Positions 42,967 through 51,738 of a stretch of DNA of 64,000 nucleotides are shown in pieces. The position numbers and the translations under genes were made by a program. How positions within the stretch are numbered: position 1 is the stretch's first letter; every line of letters begins with the position of its first letter. The notes beneath the pieces are model-generated. The model ran no database searches. It saw only the letters and a program-made list of their open reading frames with translations, and was not told the DNA's origin. The DNA is from Zeimonas sp003577305 (GTDB lineage: Bacteria > Pseudomonadota > Gammaproteobacteria > Burkholderiales > Burkholderiaceae_E), in the NCBI GenBank assembly GCA_030263385.1, contig SZOX01000010.1:18711-82710 (forward strand), given 5' to 3'.

Positions 42967-43677
42967 CTAGGCGGACGCCACTTCGCGGGCCGGCAACACG
43001 GCGAGCACCGTGCGCAGGACCGAGTCCTGGACGAATGCCTCCCACCTTGCGATCGCTTCGGGCGCTTCGAGATTCTCGCCCAGGAAGGCCGAGAGCGTGA
43101 AGCGGTTCGACTGATAGAAATAGCCGGCGGCCGCGATCAGCAGGTAGAGGTCGCGCGCCGACAGGCCCGGCCGGAACAGGCCCTGCGCCGCGCCGCTGCG
43201 CAGCAACTCGTCGAGGATGCCGATGGCCGCCGACGAATACTCGCGCGCGCGACGCGACTTGCGGATGTGCCTGCCGCGGTGCAGGTTCTCGCTGTTGAGC
43301 AGCGCCACGAACTCGGGGTGGCGGCGGTAGTAGCCGAACATGAAGTGCACCACCGCCCGCAACGATTCGACCGGCTGCGCGGGATCGAGATGGAGCCTCG
43401 CCTCGGCTTCGTTGAAGCGCCGATAGATCTCCTCCAGCGCGGCAACGAACAGCGCCTCCTTGCTGCCGAAGTAATAATAGATCATCCGCTCGTAGGATCC
43501 GGCGACGGCGGCGATCCTGCCGACGCTGCCGCCGTCCAGTCCATGGCGGGCGAAGACCTTGATCGCCGCGCGCAGCAGGCTCTCGCGCGTGGCCCGCGCA
43601 GCCCGCTCGCGCACTCCGGGCTTGCGCTGCGGGCCGGCCCTGCCCGCTGCCGGGCGTGCGGTGGTGCTGCGCGACAT
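42967..43677 (-). CDS. TetR-family regulator of the nicotinate cluster
   Basis: A 236-residue regulator. It has a basic N-terminal extension, a helix-turn-helix (SLLRAAIKVFARHGLDGGSV, then ERMIYYYFGSKEALFV) and a ligand domain with FGYYRRHPEFVALLNSEN, typical of the subgroup near pyrimidine-degradation regulators such as RutR. The ATG at 43677 has AAGGAGG upstream. It lies between fpr and the enamidase gene. The palindrome at 44609-44626 in the divergent promoter is its most likely operator. A pathway intermediate such as 6-hydroxynicotinate is a plausible inducer, by inference. Confidence 0.88.
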   Translation of the reverse strand: MSRSTTARPAAGRAGPQRKPGVRERAARATRESLLRAAIKVFARHGLDGGSVGRIAAVAGSYERMIYYYFGSKEALFVAALEEIYRRFNEAEARLHLDPAQPVESLRAVVHFMFGYYRRHPEFVALLNSENLHRGRHIRKSRRAREYSSAAIGILDELLRSGAAQGLFRPGLSARDLYLLIAAAGYFYQSNRFTLSAFLGENLEAPEAIARWEAFVQDSVLRTVLAVLPAREVASA

Positions 43678-43715
43678 CGACGAAGCCTCCTTGGGCGACC
43701 CCTGCGCCGACACGA

Positions 43716-44489
43716 TCATTGCTCGGCGAACGCGCGTTCGATGACGAAACCTCCCGGTATCGAGGTATTGCCCTCGGCGAACCCGCGTTGCTCGAGCATG
43801 TGCTTGAGGTCGCGCAGCATCGCGGGGCTGCCGCAGATCATCACGCGATCGTGCGCCGGATCGAGCGCCGGCATGCCCAGGTCGGCACACAGCCTGCCGC
43901 TCTCGACCAGGTCGGTGATGCGCCCCATGTTGCGGTATTCCTCGCGGGTGACCGTGGGGTAGTAGTGCATCTGCGACGACACGATGTCTCCGAGGAACTC
44001 GTGCGACGGCAGATGCTCGACCAGCAGGTCGTGGTAGGCGAGTTCGTCGACCTTGCGCACGCCGTGCACCAGCACGATGTGCTCGAATTTCTCGTAGGTT
44101 TCCGGATCGCGCACGATGCTCATGAACGGCGCGAGTCCGGTGCCGGTTGCGAGCAGGTACAGGCGCTTGCCCGGCAGCAGGTAGTCGACGACGAGCGTGC
44201 CGGTGGGCTTGCGCCCGACGATGATGGTGTCGCCGGCCCTGATGTGCTGCAGGCGCGAGGTGAGCGGACCGTCGTCGACCTTGATGCTGAGGAACTCGAG
44301 GTGGTCTTCGTAGTTGGCGCTCGCGATGCTGTAGGCGCGAAGCAGGGGCTTGCCGTCGACCCGCAGGCCGATCATCGTGAAGTGGCCGTTGCTGAAGCGC
44401 AGCGCGGCATCGCGTGTCGTGGTGAAGCTGAACAGCCGGTCGGTCCAGTGGTGGACGCCCAGCACGCGTTCTTCGTTGAAGGCGCTCAT
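43716..44489 (-). CDS. fpr: Ferredoxin--NADP+ reductase
   Basis: A 257-residue FAD enzyme of the bacterial subclass: RAYSIASANYEDHLEF (FAD binding), LLATGTGLAPFMSI (NADP binding), MICGSPAMLRDLKHML, and C-terminal GGFVIERAFAEQ. It moves electrons between NADPH and ferredoxin or flavodoxin. It is divergent from the Hnr-type reductase gene, and because 6-hydroxynicotinate reductase is ferredoxin-dependent, this enzyme may supply its reductant. Thirty-eight bases upstream of tetR on the same strand. Confidence 0.93.
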   Translation of the reverse strand: MSAFNEERVLGVHHWTDRLFSFTTTRDAALRFSNGHFTMIGLRVDGKPLLRAYSIASANYEDHLEFLSIKVDDGPLTSRLQHIRAGDTIIVGRKPTGTLVVDYLLPGKRLYLLATGTGLAPFMSIVRDPETYEKFEHIVLVHGVRKVDELAYHDLLVEHLPSHEFLGDIVSSQMHYYPTVTREEYRNMGRITDLVESGRLCADLGMPALDPAHDRVMICGSPAMLRDLKHMLEQRGFAEGNTSIPGGFVIERAFAEQ

Positions 44490-44570
44490 GAAGGGACCAG
44501 AATTGGCTGTCGAGGCCGTCGGCTGTCGAGGCCGGCAACCCGCGCTGCAGGGGCGACGGCGCGGCGCCTC

Positions 44571-44599
44571 TTGCAGCCGGCCGGCGAATTCGCTAGATT
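44571..44599 (+). promoter_or_regulatory. Sigma-70 promoter of the nicotinate operon
   Basis: TTGCAG (44571-44576) and TAGATT (44594-44599) are separated by 17 bases, a good match to the sigma-70 pattern. Transcription would start near 44606, almost at the edge of the palindromic operator, and yield a leader of about 97 bases before the Hnr-type gene. The 213-base divergent region contains no gene. Confidence 0.72.
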
Positions 44600-44608
44600 C
44601 CGGCAGTC

Positions 44609-44626
44609 ATGTAGCAAACGCTACAT
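44609..44626. promoter_or_regulatory. Palindromic operator, probable TetR binding site
   Basis: ATGTAGC-AAAC-GCTACAT is a perfect 7-bp inverted repeat with a 4-base spacer. It lies about four to twenty bases after the predicted transcription start of the hnr operon, where a bound repressor would block elongation or initiation. A weaker half-site (CTACAT) follows at about 44643. The TetR gene is on the other side of fpr. Confidence 0.75.
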
Positions 44627-44702
44627 CAACGTTCGGCGCATCCTACATGAAGCAGCACGGCCCCACAAGCGACGCCGGGGCGTTGCCAGCGAGGTGCAAT
44701 CC

Positions 44703-46334
44703 ATGACCGAGCACACCAGGACCGATGGCCTGCCGGGAATCGACGAACCGGCGCTGCCGCCGATCCAGGAGCGGGCGCGCCCGCGCAACGAACGCATGGC
44801 CGCCGACAAGATCGAGTGCAACGCCTGTCCCATCCTGTGCCAGATCGGCCCGGGACGCACCGGCGCCTGCGACCGCTACGCCAACCACGAAGGCACGCTG
44901 GTGCGCGTCGATCCGGTGGTCATGCTGCGCCGCCAGATCGCCGAGGGCGAGCCCGTGCTGGTGGCCTTCGCCGGAAGGCCCTCGCTGCCCGGCCCCGAGG
45001 GCGCGACGCCGCCAGTGGACGAGGCGCAGGCCGCCCCCTGGTCGGGCGACCTGCTGCACGCCGACCAGGTGTTCGTCACCGGAATCGGCTGTTCGACGAC
45101 CTACCCCGACTACAAGCCGGCGCCGTTCATCGTCGGCTCCAAGGTCGACGGCGTCGATCTGGTCACGGTGGTGACCGAGGGCATCTTCAGCTACTGCAGC
45201 TTCAAGCTCAAGATCGACACCGATCGCTACCTCGGGCCCGAGCAGGCGAACGTGCGGTGCAAGGGCGAGGTGGTCGGCCACGTGACCACCGCCGAATACG
45301 GCTCCCAGATGCTCTCGCTGGGCGGCGTTCACCACCTCACGGGGGGCAGCAAGAAAGAAGGCCGCATCACGCTCGACGTGATGCAGGCGCTGGGCAACAA
45401 GGCGGCGGTGGAACTCACCATCGACGGCGGTTCCCAGATCGTCGTGCAGGCGGGCCGGGCGCCGATCGTCAACGGCGTCGAGGAGCAGCGCATGCGCGTG
45501 GGCTGCGGGTCCGCCACGATCGGCATCTTCGCGCGCCAGTTCCACGGCCTGGCCGACGAAGTGGTCGTGGTCGACGATCACATCACCGGCGTGCTCACCG
45601 AACACCAGGCGGGGCGATGCCTCGACATGCGCGCTTCGGGCATCAGGATGCGCGGGCGCAAGTCGACGCCCGGGCGCTACTTCCAGGTGGCCAATCCCGG
45701 CACCGGATGGGGCGGCACCGACATCGCCGATCCGCTCACGATCCTGGAGGGGTGGGACGAGGCGGTCGCGTGGCCCGGTCTGCGCCTGCTGATGACCTCG
45801 ACCACCGGCGAGCACGCCTCGTGGTACGTGCTCGACGAGGCGCTCGTGCCGCGCGAGCAGGCGATGCCGCCGGCGCTGCGCGCCATCGTCGAGCGCATCG
45901 GCGAGAACTGCGAGCCCTCGCTGTGCACCGTGCTCTTTCTCGGTGGCGCCGGGGGCAGCCTGCGCGCCGGCGTCACGGAGAACCCGGTGCTGCTCACCCG
46001 CTCGATCAAGCAGGCGCTGGTCAACGTCACCTGCGGCGGCGCGCCCGCCTACGTCTGGCCCGGCGGCGGCATCACCATCATGACCGACGTCATGCGCATG
46101 CCCGACCACAGCTTCGGCACGGTACCCACCCCGGCCCTGGTCGCCCCGATCGAATTCAGCATGCGGCTGGACGACTTCCGCGCGCTGGGCGGCCACGTCG
46201 ACCACGTGCGCCCGCTCGAGGAAGTGCTGCGGCACGGCGCCTGGCACAACGACGGCGCACCCACCGCGCGGCGCTGGCTGCAGGCGTCCGCCGGCAATCC
46301 CTGGCCGCTGGGCCGCCCGCCGGTGATCGGCTGA
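44703..46334 (+). CDS. hnr: 6-Hydroxynicotinate reductase-like iron-sulfur flavoprotein
   Basis: A 543-residue protein. Near the N-terminus it has cysteines C39, C42, C46 and C56 (KIECNACPILCQIGPGRTGAC), a likely iron-sulfur site followed by DRYANHEG. This start and the size are as I recall for bacterial 6-hydroxynicotinate reductases (ferredoxin-dependent, EC 1.3.7.1), which form 1,4,5,6-tetrahydro-6-oxonicotinate. The enamidase gene that would act on this product lies in the same divergent cluster. The ATG at 44703 has GAGGTG upstream. A longer frame from 43656 overlaps fpr and is rejected. Assignment rests on recall plus context. Confidence 0.75.
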   Translation: MTEHTRTDGLPGIDEPALPPIQERARPRNERMAADKIECNACPILCQIGPGRTGACDRYANHEGTLVRVDPVVMLRRQIAEGEPVLVAFAGRPSLPGPEGATPPVDEAQAAPWSGDLLHADQVFVTGIGCSTTYPDYKPAPFIVGSKVDGVDLVTVVTEGIFSYCSFKLKIDTDRYLGPEQANVRCKGEVVGHVTTAEYGSQMLSLGGVHHLTGGSKKEGRITLDVMQALGNKAAVELTIDGGSQIVVQAGRAPIVNGVEEQRMRVGCGSATIGIFARQFHGLADEVVVVDDHITGVLTEHQAGRCLDMRASGIRMRGRKSTPGRYFQVANPGTGWGGTDIADPLTILEGWDEAVAWPGLRLLMTSTTGEHASWYVLDEALVPREQAMPPALRAIVERIGENCEPSLCTVLFLGGAGGSLRAGVTENPVLLTRSIKQALVNVTCGGAPAYVWPGGGITIMTDVMRMPDHSFGTVPTPALVAPIEFSMRLDDFRALGGHVDHVRPLEEVLRHGAWHNDGAPTARRWLQASAGNPWPLGRPPVIG

Positions 46335-46344
46335 AGCGCCCATC

Positions 46345-47271
46345 GTGCACGCACGACGCACGCTGCTGCCCGACGGCCGCTGGCACTTCCAGCATGGCCC
46401 GATCGACATCGTCATCGGCGCCGACGGCCATCCCGACGCGCTGCAGGCCGCGCACGCCGCCGCCTGGCAACGGTTCGACGGCCTGCTCGAAGAACTGGTC
46501 GCGGAACTGGCGCTGCTGCGCCAGCCGGTGGGCCCCGGGCCCTGTCCGCTGCGCGGCCCCGTGGCGCGGCGCATGTGGGCGGCCTGTCGACCGCACCGGT
46601 CGGGCTTCATCACCCCGATGGCCGCCGTGGCGGGTTCCGTCGCGCAGGAGCTGATCGGGCACTACGCGCAGCCCGGTGTCGAGCGCGCCTGGATCAACAA
46701 CGGCGGCGATGTCGCGCTGCACCTGGCCCCCGGGCGCTCGCTGCGCATCGGCCTGTACGCCGACATCGGACGATTCGATGCCTGCGAGCTGCGCGACGGC
46801 ATCCGCACCGACGGCTGGTTCGACGTCGACCACGAGCTCGGGGTGCGCGGCGTGGCCACCAGCGGTTGGCGCGGGCGCAGCTTCTCGCTGGGCATCGCCG
46901 ACAGCGTGACGGTGCTCGCACGCAGCGCGGCCGAAGCCGACGCAGCGGCCACCGTGATCGCGAACGCGGTCGACGTCGACGATGCCCGCATCGTGCGGCG
47001 GCCAGCCCGCGAACTGAAGGACGACAGCGACCTGGGCGAGCTTGCGGTGACGGTGGACGTTCCACGCCTCGACGCCGCGACGGTGCAGCACGCGCTACGC
47101 TGCGGTTTGCAGCGCGCGCAGGCCCTGCACGAACGCGGACTGATATGGTCCTGCGCGCTGGTATGCCAGGACATGGTCGCGCTTGCGGGCGAACGCCGCG
47201 CAGCCCCGCTGCACGCGGCAGGCGCGGCCCGGCAAGCGGCCGCGCACGAATACCGAAGGAGTCCGCAATGA
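46345..47271 (+). CDS. UPF0280/ApbE-like protein, possible flavin transferase
   Basis: A 308-residue protein of the UPF0280 group in the ApbE superfamily. Seen are the segment TPMAAVAGSVAQELIGHY, WINNGGDVALHL and GRSFSLGIADSVTVLA. ApbE proteins attach FMN covalently to Thr or Ser of target proteins. Because the Eubacterium 6-hydroxynicotinate reductase is reported to carry covalently bound flavin, a role in maturing the Hnr protein encoded ten bases upstream is attractive but unproven. It starts at GTG 46345. Its last bases overlap the next gene (ATGA). Confidence 0.78.
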   Translation: MHARRTLLPDGRWHFQHGPIDIVIGADGHPDALQAAHAAAWQRFDGLLEELVAELALLRQPVGPGPCPLRGPVARRMWAACRPHRSGFITPMAAVAGSVAQELIGHYAQPGVERAWINNGGDVALHLAPGRSLRIGLYADIGRFDACELRDGIRTDGWFDVDHELGVRGVATSGWRGRSFSLGIADSVTVLARSAAEADAAATVIANAVDVDDARIVRRPARELKDDSDLGELAVTVDVPRLDAATVQHALRCGLQRAQALHERGLIWSCALVCQDMVALAGERRAAPLHAAGAARQAAAHEYRRSPQ

Positions 47272-47909
47272 TCGAGATCCGGCGCATCCTGTCCCAGGTC
47301 GAGGACATCCACCACGAATTCGGACCGCTCGCCGCGACTGCGCCGCGGCGCGGCTGGATCGCGGCGGTGCTGACGAACCCGTATGCCGGAGGCTACGTGG
47401 CGGACATCCTGCCGATGATGGAAGCGCTGAACCCCCTGGGCGTCACGATGGCGCACCGCCTGCACGAGGCGATGGACGTGCCGATCGAGCGCATCGAGTC
47501 CTACGGCAAGGGAGCGATCGTCGGCAGCGCCGGCGAGATCGAACACGGCGCGCTGTGGCACGTGCCCGGCGGCTATGCGATGCGCGAACTGCTCGGCTGG
47601 AAGGGCGACCGCACGGCCTACACCCGCGGCGAAGGCGGCAGCAAGTCCGGGCAGCCCGGCAATGCGCTGGCCATCGTCCCGTCGACGAAGAAGGTCGGCC
47701 CGCCGGGCGCCACGCTCGACGTCCCGCTGACCCACATCAACGCCAGCTACGTGCGCAGCCACTTCGATGCGGTCGAGGTGCGCGTTCCCGGCGCGCCTGC
47801 GCCCGACGAACTGGTATTCATCCTGGCGATGAGCACGGGTGCGCGTGTGCACGCCCGCGTCGGCGGACTGAAGGCCGCCGACATCGCCCAGTGGGACGGG
47901 CTGCGCTGA
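47268..47909 (+). CDS. Amino acid synthesis family protein, copy 1 (AA_synth)
   Basis: A 213-residue protein of the AA_synth family, whose biochemical role is not established. Core features are AAVLTNPYAGGYVADI (residues about 25-40), RIESYGKGAIVGSAGEIEHG, IVPSTKKVGPPGATLDVPLTH and the C-terminal HARVGGLKAADI. It is a paralog of the next gene but carries an extra segment of about 20 residues (GWKGDRTAYTRGEGGSKSGQ). The ATG has AAGGAG upstream and overlaps the previous stop. Position between the ring-reduction enzyme and the transporter suggests action on a pathway intermediate such as 2-formylglutarate, by inference only. Confidence 0.82.
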   Translation: MIEIRRILSQVEDIHHEFGPLAATAPRRGWIAAVLTNPYAGGYVADILPMMEALNPLGVTMAHRLHEAMDVPIERIESYGKGAIVGSAGEIEHGALWHVPGGYAMRELLGWKGDRTAYTRGEGGSKSGQPGNALAIVPSTKKVGPPGATLDVPLTHINASYVRSHFDAVEVRVPGAPAPDELVFILAMSTGARVHARVGGLKAADIAQWDGLR

Positions 47910-47951
47910 AGCGCCAGCCGCCCGCGTCCGACAACTTCCCGGAGACACCCG

Positions 47952-48536
47952 ATGGCCGCCCGCATCCGCAGACTGATCGTGCAAGTCGACGAAACCCACC
48001 GTGAAATGAACCAGCCCGTCGAGCCGCCGACGCGCCGTGCCGTGGCGATGGCGGTGATCGAAAACCCGTACGCGAATCGTTACGCCGAAAACCTCGACGA
48101 ACTGATCGCGATCGGCGAGGAACTCGGCGGACTCCTCGGACGCCGCTGCGTGCAGGCGCTCGGCATCGCGCCAGGCCAGGCGCAGAGCTACGGCAAGGCA
48201 GCCATCGTCGGCGAAGGTGGCGAGCTCGAGCACGCGGCCGCGCTGCTGCACCCGAAGATGGGGGCCACGCTGCGCGCGGCAGTGGAAAAAGGCGCCGCCC
48301 TCGTGCCCTCGGCCAAGAAGCGCGGTGGGCTGGGCACCGCGATCGACGTGCCACTGGGCCACAAGGACGCCGCCTTCGTGCGCAGCCATTTCGACGCGAT
48401 CGAAGCGCGCGTGAGCGATGCGCCGCGAGCCGACGAAATCGTGGTAGCCATCGCGGTAACCGACAGCGGGCGCCCGCTCGCGCGCGTCGGCGGGCTGAAG
48501 GCGAGCGAGATCAAGGGCGTGGACGGGCTGCGCTGA
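47952..48536 (+). CDS. Amino acid synthesis family protein, copy 2 (AA_synth)
   Basis: A 194-residue paralog of the upstream protein. It shares the ENPYANRYAENL motif, QSYGKAAIVGEGGELEHAAA, LVPSAKKRGGLGTAIDVPLGHKD, FVRSHFDAIEARV and a near-identical C-terminus (RVGGLKASEIKGVDGLR). The pair may form a heteromer. No signal peptide or membrane segment. The ATG at 47952 follows GGAGACACCCG. Function unknown; see copy 1. Confidence 0.82.
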   Translation: MAARIRRLIVQVDETHREMNQPVEPPTRRAVAMAVIENPYANRYAENLDELIAIGEELGGLLGRRCVQALGIAPGQAQSYGKAAIVGEGGELEHAAALLHPKMGATLRAAVEKGAALVPSAKKRGGLGTAIDVPLGHKDAAFVRSHFDAIEARVSDAPRADEIVVAIAVTDSGRPLARVGGLKASEIKGVDGLR

Positions 48537-48591
48537 GCGCAGCCGATCCGCGTCCACCCCCCCAACCTCCATCAACAACCGGAGACCCGTG

Positions 48592-49812
48592 ATGACAACG
48601 ACAGCAAAGCAGCCCCTGCGCATCGGCCTGGCCGCACTCGCTGCGGTGGGCGCGATGGCGCTGGCGGCGCCCGCCGGCGCCCAGGGCGTCCTCAAGATCG
48701 GCGAGGTGAACAGCTACAAGGTGCAGCCCCTGTTCCTCGAACCCTACAAGAAGGGAATGGAACTCGCGGTCGAGGAGATCAACAAGGCCGGCGGCGTCAT
48801 CGGCAGGAAGGTCGAACTGATCACCCGCGACGACAACGGCAACCCGGGCGACGCAGTGCGAATGGCCGAGGAACTCGTCTCGCGCGAGAAGGTCGACGTG
48901 CTCACGGGTGCGTTCCTGTCGAACATCGGGCTTGCGCTGACCGATTTCGCGAAGCAGAAGAAGTTCTTCTATCTCGCCAGTGAGCCGCTGACCGACAAGA
49001 TCGTCTGGGCCGACGGCAACCGCTACACTTTCCGCCTGCGCCCGTCGACCTACATGCAGGCGGCGATGCTGGTGCCCGAAGCGGCCGCGATGAAGAAGAA
49101 GCGCTGGGCGCTGGTCTATCCCAATTACGAGTACGGCCAGTCGGCGGTAGCCACTTTCAGGCAATTGCTGAAAGCGGCGCAGCCCGACGTCGAGTTCGTC
49201 GCCGAGCAGGCGCCGCCGCTTGGCCGCGTCGATGCCGGCAGCGTCGTGCAGGCGCTCGCCGACGCGAAACCCGACGCCATCTTCAACGTGCTGTTCGGCG
49301 CCGACCTGGCCAAGTTCGTGCGCGAGGGCAACACGCGCGGCCTCTTCCAGGGCCGCGAGGTGGTCAGCCTGCTCACCGGAGAACCGGAGTACATCGATCC
49401 CCTGAAGAGCGAGACCCCCAACGGCTGGGTCGTCACCGGGTATCCCTGGTACGCGATCAAGACGCCCGAGCACGATGCGTTCCTGAAGGCCTATCAGGCG
49501 AAGTTCAACGACTACCCGCGCCTGGGCTCGATCGTGGGCTACAGCGCGATCAAGTCGCTGGCCGCCGGCATCGCCAGGGCAGGAAGCACCGACACCGAGA
49601 AGCTCATCGCCGCTTTCTCGGGCCTGCAGGTCGACACGCCGTTCGGCAGGATCAGCTACCGGCCGCAGGATCACCAGTCGACGATGGGCGCCTACGTGGG
49701 TCGTACCCGGTATGAGGGCGGCAAGGGGATCATGGTCGATTTCCGCTATCTCGATGGCGCCGACTTCCAGCCATCGGACGCGGAAGTGAAGAAGCTCCGG
49801 CCTGCCAACTGA
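48592..49812 (+). CDS. ABC transporter substrate-binding protein, branched-chain amino acid type
   Basis: A 406-residue periplasmic binding protein of the LivK type. It has a Sec signal (IGLAALAAVGAMALAAPAGAQG) with cleavage expected after AGA or AQG, then the family opening VLKIGEVNSYKVQPLF and the AVEEINKAGGVIGRKVELI block. The start could be GTG 48589 or ATG 48592; I took the ATG. It begins the four-gene transporter within the nicotinate operon. Proteins of this family bind many carboxylates and aromatic acids, so nicotinate or a related acid is the likely ligand. Confidence 0.9.
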   Translation: MTTTAKQPLRIGLAALAAVGAMALAAPAGAQGVLKIGEVNSYKVQPLFLEPYKKGMELAVEEINKAGGVIGRKVELITRDDNGNPGDAVRMAEELVSREKVDVLTGAFLSNIGLALTDFAKQKKFFYLASEPLTDKIVWADGNRYTFRLRPSTYMQAAMLVPEAAAMKKKRWALVYPNYEYGQSAVATFRQLLKAAQPDVEFVAEQAPPLGRVDAGSVVQALADAKPDAIFNVLFGADLAKFVREGNTRGLFQGREVVSLLTGEPEYIDPLKSETPNGWVVTGYPWYAIKTPEHDAFLKAYQAKFNDYPRLGSIVGYSAIKSLAAGIARAGSTDTEKLIAAFSGLQVDTPFGRISYRPQDHQSTMGAYVGRTRYEGGKGIMVDFRYLDGADFQPSDAEVKKLRPAN

Positions 49813-49839
49813 ACCCTCGCGCGGCGCCGGGATCGAACC

Positions 49840-51738
49840 GTGGGTGTGTCCAGTTTCGTCGTCCAGTTGCTCAACGGGCTGGCCGGCGCCTCCTCGCTGT
49901 TCCTCGTTGCGGTGGGGCTGTCGCTGATCTTCGGCGTGACGCGCATCGTGAATTTCGCGCACGGTTCGTTCTACATGCTCGGGATCTACGTCGCCTATAC
50001 GCTGGTCGAGCGGCTGGGCGGCGGCCTCGGCTTCTGGCCCGCGCTGCTGCTGGCGGCGATCGTGGTCGGGCTGCTGGGCGGCCTGGTGGAAATCGTCCTG
50101 CTGCGCAGGATCTACCACGCGCCGGAGCTGTTCCAGTTGCTCGCCACCTTCGCCCTGGTGCTGGTGATCAAGGACGCGGTGCTCTGGCTGTGGGGCCCGG
50201 AGGAGCTGCTCGGCCCGCGAGCGCCGGGCCTGTCTGGCTCGGTGTCGATCCTCGGGCGCCAGTTCCCGTCGTACGACCTGTTCCTGATCGCGGCGGGGCC
50301 GGCGGTCCTGGCCGCGTTGTGGCTGCTGCTCACGCGCACCCGCTGGGGTACCCTGGTGCGCGCCGCCACACAGGATCGCGACATGGTGGGCGCGCTGGGC
50401 GTGAACCAGGCGTGGCTGTTCACCGCGGTCTTCGCGCTCGGGGCGCTGCTCGCCGGCCTGGGAGGCGCGCTGCAACTGCCGCGCGAGCCGGCCAACCTCG
50501 AACTCGACCTGAACACGATCGGCGCGGCGTTCGTGGTGGTGGTCGTGGGCGGAATGGGATCGATTCCGGGTGCCTACGTGGCCGCGCTGCTCATCGCCGA
50601 ACTGAAGGCGGTGTGCATCTGGCTCGGTCTCGTCGAGATCTTCGGAATCGACATCTCGTTTTCCCGGCTCACGCTGGTGGTCGAGTTCCTGGTCATGGCG
50701 GTGGTGCTGGTGGTGCGGCCCTGGGGCCTGATGGGGCGCCCGCAGGCTCCGAGCAGGCACGCCGGGATGATCGAGGCGCCGCTGCGCCCGCCCGAAAACC
50801 TGTTCAAGGCTGCGGCAGCGGCGCTGCTGCTGGGTCTCGTCGCGATGCCCGCGTTCACCACCGACTCGCCCTACGCACTGGTGCTCGCGATCGACCTGCT
50901 GGTCGCAGCCCTGTTCGCCAGCAGCCTGCACTTCATCATGGGGCCGGCCGGCATGCACTCGTTCGGCCACGCGGCCTACTTCGGGCTGGGTGCCTATGCG
51001 GCCGCACTCCTGGTGCGTGCGCTCGCGCTGCCGATGGAATGGGCGCTGGTACTCGCGCCCCTGGCAGCCGCGCTCGGCGCGCTGGTGTACGGCTGGTTCT
51101 GCGTGCGCCTGTCGGGTGTCTACCTCGCGATGCTGACGCTCGCCTTCGCGCAGATCACCTGGGCGATCGCCTACCAGTGGAACGATCTCACCGGCGGCAG
51201 CAACGGCCTGACCGGCGTGTGGCCGGCGCCCTGGCTCGCCGACGGCCGCACCTACTACTACCTCACGCTGGCGCTGGTCGTGGCGGCAGTGCTCGCGCTA
51301 CGGCGCTTCCTCCATGCGCCCTTCGGCTACGCGATGCGCGCCAGCCGTGACTCCCCACTGCGCGCCGACGCGATCGGCATCGACGTCAAGCGCGTGCAGT
51401 GGACGGCATTCGTGATCGCCGGGCTCTTTGCCGGCGTGGCGGGCGCGCTGTTCGCTTTCTCCAAGGGCAGCATCTCGCCCGAGACGGTGTACGTGACCAA
51501 GTCGGTCGACGGGCTGGTCATGGTCCTGCTCGGTGGCCTGCAGACGCTGTCGGGCGGAGCGGTCGGAGCGGTCGCCTTCACCTGGCTGCACGACGCGGTC
51601 GCGCGCAACACCGAATACTGGCGCGCCATGCTCGGGGCCATCATCCTGATCCTGGTCATGCTCTTTCCGCAGGGCATCGCCGGGTTCGCGCGTCAGCTCG
51701 TCTACGGCAGGCGCGAGGCGCAGGGAGCGCGGCAATGA
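49840..51738 (+). CDS. Fused LivH-LivM branched-chain-type ABC permease
   Basis: A 632-residue inner-membrane protein that contains both permease domains. Residues 1-295 are LivH-like (LSLIFGVTRIVNFAHGSFYMLG, GGMGSIPGAYVAALLIAELK). Residues 320-632 are LivM-like (GPAGMHSFGHAAYFGLGAYAAALL, RLSGVYLAMLTLAFAQITWAI). These are normally separate genes, although fused forms occur. It opens with GTG 49840. The ATG of the ATPase overlaps its stop (ATGA). Confidence 0.92.
   Translation: MGVSSFVVQLLNGLAGASSLFLVAVGLSLIFGVTRIVNFAHGSFYMLGIYVAYTLVERLGGGLGFWPALLLAAIVVGLLGGLVEIVLLRRIYHAPELFQLLATFALVLVIKDAVLWLWGPEELLGPRAPGLSGSVSILGRQFPSYDLFLIAAGPAVLAALWLLLTRTRWGTLVRAATQDRDMVGALGVNQAWLFTAVFALGALLAGLGGALQLPREPANLELDLNTIGAAFVVVVVGGMGSIPGAYVAALLIAELKAVCIWLGLVEIFGIDISFSRLTLVVEFLVMAVVLVVRPWGLMGRPQAPSRHAGMIEAPLRPPENLFKAAAAALLLGLVAMPAFTTDSPYALVLAIDLLVAALFASSLHFIMGPAGMHSFGHAAYFGLGAYAAALLVRALALPMEWALVLAPLAAALGALVYGWFCVRLSGVYLAMLTLAFAQITWAIAYQWNDLTGGSNGLTGVWPAPWLADGRTYYYLTLALVVAAVLALRRFLHAPFGYAMRASRDSPLRADAIGIDVKRVQWTAFVIAGLFAGVAGALFAFSKGSISPETVYVTKSVDGLVMVLLGGLQTLSGGAVGAVAFTWLHDAVARNTEYWRAMLGAIILILVMLFPQGIAGFARQLVYGRREAQGARQ

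Noticed and set aside
47268..48536. The AA_synth pair as cyanuric acid hydrolase or barbiturase-type ring-opening amidohydrolases
   Set aside because: They are about 200 residues long and lack the three-repeat, roughly 350-residue architecture and Ser-Lys dyads of that family.
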